The notes below the pieces were generated by a model that worked only from the letters and a program-made list of their open reading frames with translations, had not been told where the DNA came from and searched no databases. 64,000 nucleotides of DNA. It comes from Rhynchopus euleeides. Its lineage: Eukaryota; Euglenozoa; Diplonemea; Diplonemida; Diplonemidae. The stretch covers positions 1,240,569 through 1,304,568 of the forward strand of contig OY723249.1 of the NCBI GenBank assembly GCA_963210315.1. Direction: 5' to 3'. This document shows positions 58,001 through 63,253 of this stretch, one piece after another (positions within the stretch are counted from its first letter, which is position 1; each line of letters begins with the position of its first letter). The translations under genes and the position numbers were made by a program.

Positions 58001-59479
58001 CCAGGCGTGTCTGCCGAGGCGCTGACCCTCTCCGTCAGCGGGGGGAACGACTGGGAGGGGGTGCGTGGGGTCGGGGATTTTCACACCACGCTGCGGGTGG
58101 AGCGGCTGGAGAGCCTGCAGGTCGAGGGGTCTGCGGGGTGCCGCACCTTCGCGTCTTCGCCGCAGGAGTCGGAGTGTGACCTCCCGCTGCTGCCGCAGCT
58201 GCCCCGCGTCCTCCCGCAGGGGGTGGGCGCATCTGAACTCCCCGTCGCCGACAAGCTCCGGAAGCTCCCCCGGGTGTGGATCTCCACCGCACAGCACGGC
58301 TACCCATTCGACCTGGGGGTGCGTGTCGCCACCAACGCAGGGCGCGTTGCCCCCGCGCATCAGTCGCATGGCATCAGACTCACCGTGGTGTGCGTTGTGG
58401 CTGCCGCAGGCACCAACACCGAGAAGTTCCGCCAGACGCTCTTCCTCGGGGTGTGGGATGCGGCTGTCTCGGCGGTGCGGCCTGCGCCCGACCCTTGGGT
58501 GGTGCAGACGGCAGGGGGGAAGGCTGTGTTCAGCGGGGTGGTGTTCCAGCGCCCCTGCCGCGGGGCGCGGCTTGTGTTCCGCTGTGTCGCACCGGAGGGG
58601 TCGGATCCCTACCGCGCGTGCGACGGGCTGTCGATGTCGACGGAGCTGGTGGATGCAATGGAGCCCGACACGCTGGTGCCCACCCCGGTGCCCTCGAGGG
58701 GGAAGGTGGACTTCCCCGTCGCCACGCTCGTGCTGGGTGTGGTCAGCTCTTCCTTCGCGGAGCTGTTTGCGGCGGTGCCGGCGCAGCGCATCCACTCCCT
58801 GCTGGTGGACAGCCTCGGGGAGCGCAGGGTGTGCAGGAGCTCCACGGAGGCTGGCACCGCCTTCATCGAGAGGCAGCCGTGCGATGAGTATCTGCAAGGG
58901 GGACCGACGCGCAATCCAAGCTGTGAGTGCCGGGCGGTGGGGTTCAAAGGGGTTGCCCCAGCGAATGTGTCGCTCGACTGGGTGTGTCTGGTGTCGCGGA
59001 AAGAGCTTGAGGCTGGGGCGGTGCTGCCGGCGGGCCTGAAGTCGCAGTACGCGAGGTGCAGGCAGCCCACGCAGATGGCAGCGGTGGCGGCTGCCAACCC
59101 CTTGCTGGATCGGCACCCGCATATTCTGCAGCTGTCGGCGGGGATGTTTCCTGTTGTGGAGTTCGAACTGAAGCTGGGGCAGCCAGCATCGCCGACGTCG
59201 GCGGTGGCGGTTACGGCGCAGGCGCAAGAGGCCTTGCTGAATGCGGATACCCCGATGTACACTGAGTTGCGCGTGTTCTACTCCAAGCTCATGTTGCCTA
59301 ATGTCTTCGCTGTGGAGGAGTTGCCGACTGTCGCGCCCACTCCGCTGCCGGTGGAAAGGACTGCGACAGTGACTCTGGCGGTTGAACCGCAGGTGGAGAT
59401 TGATTCCGGTGGGGTGCCTGTTCCCAGTGTACTCCTCGCGTCGCTCTCGTGTCTCATCCTGGTTGCAGCCCAGTTCTGA
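43016..59479 (+). CDS. Giant secreted, GPI-type surface protein with repeated Cys motifs
   Basis: 5,487 residues in one uninterrupted 16.5-kb exon. The ATG at 43016 is chosen because a good signal peptide follows at once (hydrophobic GVLLSWAIIGIS); an in-frame ATG at 42956 would bury it. The N-terminal half (to about 50.8 kb) repeats a module with a VC-h-R-x-G-W-x-x-L motif at least nine times (such as FFVCYRPTG, FRVCLRYGG, MKVCYKRGG, YIVCVKPAG), often near a hhhVP strand. DOMON-like blocks occur near 45.1 and 48.2 kb (VTLTIEGPADAWFSIGFG). The second half carries a PCxxC motif at about 52507, 53143, 54184, 54832 and 55369. Many NxS/T sites suggest glycosylation. The C-terminus, SGG then a hydrophobic tail (VLLASLSCLILVAAQF), fits GPI attachment. 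Function unknown: adhesion or sugar/redox binding is inference. Confidence 0.85.
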   Translation: MTDGARWIQCGVLLSWAIIGISGSTSFDSSPFGKGKADDSSFGTVPPLLRFDFTDGASGDGYHVELSLNASLSHDDFAAGQEVRVKLDAYFSDNTAETHNRTSVVTVDQQNATLVCINATSALQNETAIRDEVESTTGLTVRYFYYVNATTGEYGACLYPRGQNETVATGSEWSLERTTKLTDTARNYVKFNASRGSGMELVVYPRAAETTCANFPVNTSYYFYTQDFGADSYGLGFAGDGQSSLSMSVFATFTAPPFPFIMCFRRYGLDESHGVNSSVADAWLPLYSPSGEWVFAANVSQGDPYAIYYDVPGDVMTPSEFLAMKVYNFRYEQGLSLNLASAIDSSAGDNLKIVPQGWPCTFESDDHPYYGTEFVEASGAWLTGGKPGRFEGSHLGGVGVWGSEGLNPLTGDAAPTADQLVTHPNGTRVQYAVVYVETPSAGAYDVCISLQDDRKGLKGVEKFNFSTPVWRKARRCPATNSSIYGNARCHMSLEELQDSMGLSNDAISRYDQFEDPGMGFDVSDHHWGWSSVDITPGGWGYLRVDTGDDPGGSLTPHRSLRYQGHGMREYFSPQGGDQLRIVPAEKFGNQDQGRGVYVKDDLRTKGFSPFSTGGSYIREDSSSGAGHGSFASVGCWSPEFDRFAEFSSPSPTSTIHLSGDPSDTSDPADRGWAAPGTNQESPTYVASAVFSASLSASVELGDETTRLTVTGSASQWFGFLLPTASGSLAQGEGYALVFTFDAQRRESDVFEYKVTNFTTSTLLARSARVISEYIPQTGSDLPTGMAPSQRVVVVERPTAPDSSDYTAFSTGSTLDLLPNEGSSPSFSGFANGTQFTLGFLPGAAGGMGRNQTTEAFASIRFPFSANSTRFFVCYRPTGFRGWKVLRFHGGETSYVPAKWKGITSATYPFHRELVPGWYGQGFADVRRRLSNTTAFWSLNSTEGGSTVGVSVWSPDRIFSTFPNSYFRAYTGDDAVLRTQGFAVRLVPHHAPCDGLHAIGLSPPSTTPPRSILGGGTASLHSAGRFFSQSMDPGITECSLPDLLRTPPLKDCRGAGHDDPSDAPTRSSMVFHMRLPTGGSAFRVCLRYGGLSWLPLPSNDTVSWGGGGNAPNLWGMSVSEGQDGIAESPRGDYRYESPGDLLLTEPPRGVGVFHADPLTAGNDVALVIQDPQKELALSLEGDGDWFWIAPASRLCTPVGPGGPGDPQETPATPFARFARELAVPHPQLFCDYPGFLERRASLQQDGSNVTSLLNATVEAVSLPRECLSDSTAEGLFCGGHPCDSEPGYFTLNRMSAKSGFPWNSIAPRNADAPILNLERIAGVLTLPDVDILKESGSAADPTGAARGEPFYHPPMKVCYKRGGLSGWVEAPLPPGRDAIGVAAGLSPSAVSLRGGVWMPGANASGAAGGGGGAAYTGQVATLKVFDAKSVNKSFGNIASHPLVAALTPGLYTPDTTTTSTSTTHASAIDTMNAEIASGSAVSPGSPLLKLVPLDPPAGTRVSAAAMRLEALVYPEKGGGDAELLGGAASAAVAGSAAPSAAASDISIRATVYTSGASEVRVSVRSYLLMPSDVSIQRRWFALSLPVAATPGQRHFMSFQHNTSSGAYSLSETTVLTSGTAMAAGAPLTASASILSISEANGVVTAVLRLPGKPPSPSHATLPSTRQLVASEVVIGGGILFDPAEPSATLYTMPLQLEKHTPGAVRTSYFRYTPTGREDTHVACDLHLDRSIGVVTLTIEGPADAWFSIGFGQRQMKGAYAVVVYPTSAVASGLHATGVEERKLGPYTAGEVLPSQMVTLSDSTVGNLRILKLGRQAGGMSASHFSFSYEEPLPYAVAVGESWPFRYHKGMRGSGVMLPAYLVADAGHNMNSPCAPPPGSTSSSPFISSASRLQYGLQDGALFAGFRTVLPSAGGVYAVCLSLNSTGGWRKVGEQRVVDSEARYSIATPGDPPNQGAVSIALQRCSPVPGEPHACDVAGSSESLDLSPEGDRLKVIPAENPGGMDSACHEGSSAEDLAVFGPSEHRGLDLHAGSALRDLGPGDATSKRGEATTTLPASPFDAPFRYKICLFTSVGGAAEQRVWIELKSVSGSPLRTQPAGIDRFAVASFLRLAEAQLGNASATSSAALLGGSALSFEDSGGAVSNGFTLSASREGWPDATLGSAVGNGSVTPRLPTTHLKWVVRKYISGGSWATVPHATCRLAPDSATVELQQEETGEKRIFAPMHVPMQSPVTGQIREYIVCVKPAGGDVWVQLLSEAVGGSTTGGAAVASLPEHDLLRSSGVQAVPNPLGYLVDTASGLLRVFDLADSPSLCNGVRDGCEDFYAITPGSSTCPDTTHPEAYRKLAHLTNFSSSASFPLSDLGQGHRYKVCMYRRDVDSAASTPTHTTLRKPHIAYQMWNTGDVAEGGQSGFFFTTEINSLDVVPLGVSWDSSAVAFVCSSPRCVVPEQAVVHTVDGHSMESRSYVLQQHATLSLQVSLATQGTAAGVGSFPVTLEFCQEPDDPDCAITTKDGSSLFSIKNEGAGGTCSAEHSAAFGWPSDGTTQPLTEGQVTYTLRFLSLCPASKLKMGCGFRFVSLLPNKDYSQTVRVVSPPVWINVFPEIPTGVLVGGGYITPSSRAGYNCTSFRACGALSFHPARHGSRVTAPYGAWELQIGHNKSAVFAMPSSASGGWTAGAAVLQYIPQLAPSVSSASLEMILTLKFNGESPDIAVRWTVLLTRPQVTRIEIVSVTPVWVEGAPVATWDFMQNPHTVLSHGQGAAAATNRTTPTSTHNASGAAGTANSASPATTSVSATGVSFLTALHPYEISLVASDAEGYLPPAAVLDLEFSLTLHSAYASFPGTAAADSPTGEAPPAAGPTGEIPQELNGILENPEVPTALSVLYTSAAYMKAKGSHRVVQSYHVVGREGIGIAVVPLRLRSPLGCARYADDVSHNASAWDGVGGSGGDGDGSGASPPRGLTEIPPFDALREVGPQGGSVGSGAGASAAKPATGCTISMALRPTGPDGGAAQPPVVAELHTPVRGLADALRVEVLGAPHNNATSFLPPGGGGQVGGGDAGASGNRSHTPGGGNISDSDAAAQASNIVTTVAAGLTLWVQPVSVYGGYVDEAHPGSVVVLFAESPALRRTDGSVGPNGTRLLRSSFPFRLHSGKGWGALFTLSLTKPCAGCAFTLHSTGGAAGGVAYYNDPRSGSIGLFGGHLQNITFLGSTGGGGDTATPVGGATATPSPSSAGGAASVPFLRIRRVRGDSTELLWSQSSTFNRETSATEYIVKWVVDGTADPLNTLGFVVEARVPLPGGGSQLDDPYRAVPRNFTIRMMSGQLVSMQELRAIPAVSLSPADPTLTNGIGNGGVHTKVEPLPDVGWKSELRFSKTEDRLCRDCRFEICSTYDDSVYGTILSRDLQAPCIAIRLFATLPLQETLASSQNTLRSLQSVHTLFNDTSPQTAGADLPTTTPHDMSKPLYACRTYATFGVLPVISLRPTPGASAVSTIAYDAAFSLGVFQRGLSLRRQDSPPQSWLQTGPSEEVQRMLTTRSVMSASVTALTSGVSQAGSSSAEAFVISLDGFQPIITGKYAWGYELLTADHIAVSDAGMPGFGCGGDTLAYAHANGAYVAFRPNPGVGVPYASTPLLVGAPSLFSVYIASSGNAPVRSYPSATVMITSRSSLGCGDGGDIEVLALASNASAPNLTHASGFRDAGGGGAAPQHFLRTSSGQLDFWVNYSTPCQACSILVQLCYSHDEVTALNCLIPNAATQPSAADTLPVLGKRTAVSNPFTVQPAGATGISITRQAFPRQKVADDTLLVGDDMQLSLRLTRSRAGWLYDGIGAAEFSLHVVQTADIPISTEPSDGASPPQGDPPGDVLKYAFGGFLGRTHRDFQGAGETSSCCLQSLQKRIRSQHSVDREATTGARHTRYGLTAGVAAASLLSTEETVVSFHFTRPCARCEIWAVVTPAPGSAAFSAQSFRLLADPAALPQPLRVTVRTCGVAWVPQAPLLRVVAKRRPFALQAASTDISGFPSWGFGAHDPLCDTRATPAASNSTDEGEAGDVEEAIAADPGMAFPIWFNSSRVVGSGGGFGGDLQHTNPAPTQPGSSTVVAARSAGRVWDGVAIFRMEFSRTCTRCTVSASFGVPKALLLAYQQNVRQGDAGNRHPPRDGAASELDIDLTEALVMTDTAKLVVIPRENMGERTVNVSGAEHTLPVSIYGADRDGDRSYALGGPSLLGWQRMYFPVLRPPEAGLFLRGNAAHPTSVLLLESVAPPPPVPPTAPGVTAAPQQPWEPTYVAGNITASLGAAVLSYPTLLLQDGLVRAYLPLDVSKPAGLMRTSSSVDLRLGGSPAGDVLQYLTGGVLPTTPPAAAGPPATAEYPFPVELEAGLALLGEPPALVVSPVAEALAVVEPQGDRVLRVTQHRWFTVRLWAVGRDPASDPTTWGGTAFRVFGASGLVWVEKCNAMFEFDGVGQHRAQAFSNGSALLSLRAYSGLGRCHLTFRHESYRIAQLTVEVAVFETSLFHWRSSATVIVPHSSAMLSEPDGNLTNSSDGASAEEGVGRRHTLGYMTVGEVHSEVSLFAANSDLEINELFASDFIQKASVVVEPEGCFVASNNGTPAVASGVVTFAGWFNTSLGVCRFTEVLNLPPGTALSSELRVIPEDPVAVSLREHPSSFGAFPYTGVRRTTLDGLPAVGTSDSVEFWLDFTGTAMRDATGGRAGHGWDEEGTTTGNASSGDSPGDGIATHTTAMVNVEVHTLALASRGLFPQRPYAEGVIAAAQLRVDRERQIYTWSPSSSTRVYAAGGSPQQGGVAGLHNPPVVDFTVANPGRVPPFSQVLRDVGPIYVIIAATHIEVEAHFRSGAAGGFKLALRHRSPVRVIAGQVFDLHIRLADGHGNTADVDGESCGADAVATLRFPTSASACQGAGSPEAHACLDLPRHYTPFSCTAGTATPCHDTAWSVASMPSPLLGVHSNSPFARRLHRGTASFTQVVRDPGVAASGLGSVMPGVSAEALTLSVSGGNDWEGVRGVGDFHTTLRVERLESLQVEGSAGCRTFASSPQESECDLPLLPQLPRVLPQGVGASELPVADKLRKLPRVWISTAQHGYPFDLGVRVATNAGRVAPAHQSHGIRLTVVCVVAAAGTNTEKFRQTLFLGVWDAAVSAVRPAPDPWVVQTAGGKAVFSGVVFQRPCRGARLVFRCVAPEGSDPYRACDGLSMSTELVDAMEPDTLVPTPVPSRGKVDFPVATLVLGVVSSSFAELFAAVPAQRIHSLLVDSLGERRVCRSSTEAGTAFIERQPCDEYLQGGPTRNPSCECRAVGFKGVAPANVSLDWVCLVSRKELEAGAVLPAGLKSQYARCRQPTQMAAVAAANPLLDRHPHILQLSAGMFPVVEFELKLGQPASPTSAVAVTAQAQEALLNADTPMYTELRVFYSKLMLPNVFAVEELPTVAPTPLPVERTATVTLAVEPQVEIDSGGVPVPSVLLASLSCLILVAAQF

Positions 59480-59826
59480 TGCTGGAAGCTTTTTCAAGTT
59501 GGCTGGTGCATGTTCTGAGAGTGCTGCTTGGTTCCCGATTCTGCCGGAGATTCGGGGGACTGCTTTGGAGTTTGTGGCTGTCGTCTGTGTCTTCAGCCGT
59601 TGTGTTCTCTAACCAGAGGGCAGCGAAGGGTGGCAGTTTGTAAGGTTGCCGCTGGGATTGCCTAAATTGGACCCCTGCCATGCCCCCCTGTCCCAGACCC
59701 ATTCATGCCGCAAATCTGAAATCTTGCACAGCGTGTTTGCGTTTTGTCACAGCGCATCCAGCAAAACTACACCCCCCGTCCCCCACAGGTATATCCCAAC
59801 TCAAGAAGTAGACGCATCAAATCGAG

Positions 59827-60651
59827 ATGCAGAAGGTACTCAAGACAGCGCTGCTGGTGGCTGCAGTGTCAACAGGGGCCAACGGGCATGGCTACGTGAG
59901 CTCTCCGCCGTCGCGCAACTACGGCTGCAAGACGGGGCTGAACAGCGGGTGCGGCGGGGCGCAGTATGAGCCGCAGAGTGTGGAGGGCCCCGACGGGTGG
60001 CCGGCAGGCGGGCCGCAGGGCGGGACGGTGGCAGCGGCGGGTGGGCGCTTCACGGCGCTGAACGCGCAGAGCAGCACGCGCTGGGGCAAGACGCAGATGT
60101 CCAGCGGGTCCAACACCTTCACGTGGACCTTCACTGCGGGACATGTGACGCGCGACTTCAAGTACTACATCACACGGCAGGGGTGGAACCAGAACCAGGC
60201 GCTGTCGAGCGCGTCGTTCGACACCACGCCCTTCTGCACTGTGGACGGGGGGATGCGTCGCGCAGGGTCGTCGGCCAGCCACCAGTGCAACGTCCCCACA
60301 CGCGAGGGGTACCACGTCGTCATGGCTGTGTGGGACGTGGGTGACACGCCGGCCAGCTTCTACAACGCCATCGACCTGAACTTCGGCGGCTCTGCACCTG
60401 CACCTGTGCCCAACCCGGTCCCTGTGCCGCCTGTGCCTGCACCTGTGCCTGTGCCTCCTGTCCCTGCGCCTGTGCCTGTGCCCAACCCGGTCCCTGTGCC
60501 GCCTGTGCCTGCGCCTGTTCCTGTCCCCCCTGTCCCGCAACCTGGGTGCGGCAGCGGGATCCCCAAGTGGGGTGCGTGCCTCGGCAAGGAGGGGTGCTGC
60601 CGCAGCGGGCTGACGTGCACGGGCAACAAGTGGTGGAAGTCTTGCAAGTGA
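59827..60651 (+). CDS. AA10-type lytic polysaccharide monooxygenase with C-terminal Cys-rich binding module
   Basis: 274 residues. LPMOs cut crystalline polysaccharides such as chitin or cellulose oxidatively with a copper ion held by a histidine brace. After a 20-residue signal peptide, cleavage would expose His21 ([14 protein letters not shown]), the first copper ligand. His106 in [12 protein letters not shown] is the second. The Phe in [11 protein letters not shown] fits the axial position. The catalytic domain (21 to about 187) is followed by a Pro-Val repeat linker and a module of about 35 residues with six Cys ([12 protein letters not shown] to the terminal KWWKSCK), a small knottin-like fold reminiscent of CBM1. 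No introns. A near-copy lies 0.94 kb downstream. AA10 is mostly bacterial and viral, so horizontal origin is possible. Confidence 0.88.
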   Translation: MQKVLKTALLVAAVSTGANGHGYVSSPPSRNYGCKTGLNSGCGGAQYEPQSVEGPDGWPAGGPQGGTVAAAGGRFTALNAQSSTRWGKTQMSSGSNTFTWTFTAGHVTRDFKYYITRQGWNQNQALSSASFDTTPFCTVDGGMRRAGSSASHQCNVPTREGYHVVMAVWDVGDTPASFYNAIDLNFGGSAPAPVPNPVPVPPVPAPVPVPPVPAPVPVPNPVPVPPVPAPVPVPPVPQPGCGSGIPKWGACLGKEGCCRSGLTCTGNKWWKSCK

Positions 60652-61586
60652 TCCTTCTGACAGTCTCCGCACACCCGCCATCCCAGTGCGGGTGTGCAGC
60701 GTTGTCCCCTGGCCATTCTTCCTGCAAGGGGTTTGGTGCACTGGGCCCAGGGCTGCTCTTGATACAAAGCCCTGGGCCACCCGATGCACCCTTGGCCTTT
60801 TGTTCCAAGCCTTTTATATTGAAACCACCACAGACAGCGAGCCCATAGTATGCATGCCTTCATTCAGTGTCCCTCCACCAGCGGCTGCACGTTGATACAT
60901 AGCTGCTGAGCAATTGGGTACAACCATCCACACACAAGTGTGCATACGCCGCATGTGGGCTCGGCTGTGCGTGGCTTGCCTTTATCGGCATTTTGGTTTT
61001 TTTGCAATTGTTTCTTGTTTCTCTTTGTTCAACTTCACACACTAACACACAATGCGCATGTTTGCGATATCTCCACGCGAAAGGAACTGGCTGGAAGGGT
61101 CTGCCTGGGTTTGTCCTGTGGCACCAATCCCTGTACTGCTCGGCCTCGCGTGTGTGATACTTGCTGCGTGCTTCAATGATGCTGCCCACTTATAGGGCAG
61201 CAGAAGCACGCCTGACCAAGATCTGTGTGTGTCCATCTGTGTTTGCGATGAAGCGCCTTCTGGGGGTTGCCGTCGAAGAAGGCTCTTCTCGTGCTGTTGC
61301 TTTTTGCCAACCGCATCCTCAAAGCGAAGGTGCCGGCAGGGGGAGGTGCCACTGGCATGCGGCGTTGGAACTACCCAATGGGGTGCCACGACTTCCCACC
61401 CCCCACCCCCACCCCCACCCCTACCCCCACCCCCTCTCTCAGCCGTCACACGTGCATATGTGTGCTGGCACCTCCGCCTGTGCACAGCCGGGCAGCATGT
61501 TGCCCAACAGTGTGGTGACACCCACCACTGCCTCCGTGACACCCACACCACTGCCAGATTCACAGCACACACTTATTAACTGAGAG
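60652..61586. other. Intergenic stretch between the LPMO genes
   Basis: About 0.9 kb without a supported gene. It has an ACCCCC microsatellite at 61400-61435 and a pyrimidine-rich stretch to 61560, then TTCACAG about 20 bp before the next ATG, a possible splice-leader acceptor. Confidence 0.6.
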
Positions 61587-62633
61587 ATGCAGAAGGTACT
61601 CAAGACAGCGCTGCTGGTGGCTGCAGTGTCAACAGGGGCCAACGGGCATGGCTACGTGAGCTCTCCGCCGTCGCGCAACTACGGCTGCAAGACGGGGCTG
61701 AACAGCGGGTGCGGCGGGGTGCAGTATGAGCCGCAGAGTGTGGAGGGCCCCGACGGGTGGCCGGCAGGCGGGCCGCAGGGCGGGACGGTGGCAGCGGCGG
61801 GTGGGCGCTTCACGGCGCTGAACGCGCAGAGCAGCACGCGCTGGGGGAAGACGCAGATGTCCAGCGGGTCCAACACCTTCACGTGGACCTTCACTGCGGG
61901 ACATGTGACACGTGACTTCAAGTACTACATCACACGGCAGGGGTGGAACCAGAACCAGGCGCTGTCGAGCGCGTCGTTCGACACCACGCCCTTCTGCACC
62001 GTGGACGGGGGGATGCGTCGCCCAGGGTCGTCGGCCAGCCACCAGTGCAACGTCCCCACACGCGAGGGGTACCACGTCGTCATGGCTGTGTGGGACGTGG
62101 GTGACACAGCGGCCAGCTTCTACAACGCCATCGACCTGAACTTCGGCGGCGGTTCCGGGCCTGCACCTGCACCTGTGCCTGTGCCTCCTGTCCCTGCGCC
62201 TGTGCCTGTGCCCAACCCGGTCCCTGTGCCGCCTGTGCCCGCACCTGTGCCTGTGCCCCCTGTCCCTGTCCCGCAGCCTGCCCCCTCCCCGTCAGGGTGC
62301 AACGGGGTGACGCTCCCGCTGTGGTCGAACTGCAGGGTCTCGACCGGGTGCTGCGCGGCGGGGTCCACATGCTACGAGATGTCGCAGTGGTACGCGCAGT
62401 GCCGCACGTCGTGCAACAGTGGCAGCGGGTGGACGTGCCGCGTGCTGGGCGGTGGGGGTGCTGCGCCTGCACCCCAGCCCCAGCCGCAGCCGCAGCCCCA
62501 GCCCCAGCCCCAGCCCGCACCTGCAGGGTGCGGCACCCCCATCGCCAAGTGGGCAGCGTGCCTCGGCAAGGAGGGGTGCTGCTCCAGCGGGCTGACGTGC
62601 TCGGGCACCAGGTGGTGGAAGTCTTGCAAGTGA
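61587..62633 (+). CDS. AA10-type lytic polysaccharide monooxygenase with two binding modules
   Basis: 348 residues. The signal peptide and catalytic domain are almost identical to the upstream gene (differences include Ala to Val in GGVQYE, Ala to Pro in MRRPGSS and Pro to Ala in GDTAASF), with the same His21 and His106 brace. It differs downstream: after the Pro-Val linker comes an extra Cys-rich module (about 232-282; LPLWSNCRVSTGCC to GWTCRVLGG) resembling CBM1-like domains, then a Pro-Gln linker and a terminal module like that of the first copy ([22 protein letters not shown]). DNA identity to gene 1 begins only about 4 bp before the ATG, so duplication or gene conversion is confined to the coding part. 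Likely secreted; substrate not determinable from sequence. Confidence 0.88.
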   Translation: MQKVLKTALLVAAVSTGANGHGYVSSPPSRNYGCKTGLNSGCGGVQYEPQSVEGPDGWPAGGPQGGTVAAAGGRFTALNAQSSTRWGKTQMSSGSNTFTWTFTAGHVTRDFKYYITRQGWNQNQALSSASFDTTPFCTVDGGMRRPGSSASHQCNVPTREGYHVVMAVWDVGDTAASFYNAIDLNFGGGSGPAPAPVPVPPVPAPVPVPNPVPVPPVPAPVPVPPVPVPQPAPSPSGCNGVTLPLWSNCRVSTGCCAAGSTCYEMSQWYAQCRTSCNSGSGWTCRVLGGGGAAPAPQPQPQPQPQPQPQPAPAGCGTPIAKWAACLGKEGCCSSGLTCSGTRWWKSCK

Positions 62634-63253
62634 TCTCACATGGCCTTGCCACGCACCCCATATGACTGGCCGTTTGTTCTGTACTATTCTATGACCTTGT
62701 TTCTTCCACACAGCTTCTTTGCATACAAAGCCTGTGGGAGATCCGTCCTCTGTGACTTCCGGCACTTCAGTGTGCCCACCATCATTGGCTACCCGACCGC
62801 ATGCATCACTTCGGCCTTGCGCTATACAAGAGTGTGCATGGGTGTCGCTGCGAGCCTGCTTCATTGATGGCCTTTCCACTTTGACGTTTCTTGCACAACC
62901 TTTTATTTGTTTTTCTATTTTGTTTTCCATGAGTTGGCTGGCGGGTGGTGACGCATGAACGGCAGCCGCCCGCCCCGCCCAGCGCTGCGTGATCCTGCTG
63001 TACGGATAGCAGGCCGGCATGTATGGCTTCTAAGCACTTCCTCTGCATCGCCTACGAGATGAACCAGGTAGCCGATGTGCATGCAGGAACCGCCTCATGT
63101 CGATGTCGAGAGAGACTACGAAGAACACCATCCCTGAATCCAACCACCCCCACCCTTGCCATTGCCCACCACTGCTGCCCTATGTCCACACCCCTGCCCC
63201 CTCTTCTCACCACACACCCCGCTGCACAGCTTCGTCTTCTTTCCTCTCTCATC
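62634..63253. other. Intergenic stretch
   Basis: About 620 bp with no supported gene. 63150-63253 is strongly pyrimidine-rich and contains TGCACAG at about 63224-63230, 24 bp before the ATG at 63254. This would suit a 3' splice site for a leader exon. Confidence 0.5.

Noticed and set aside
57878-59497. Minus-strand frame of 539 codons and other antisense frames in the giant gene
   Set aside because: High GC in third positions leaves the antisense strand open; the sequence is low-complexity His/Arg/Pro and shows no domain.
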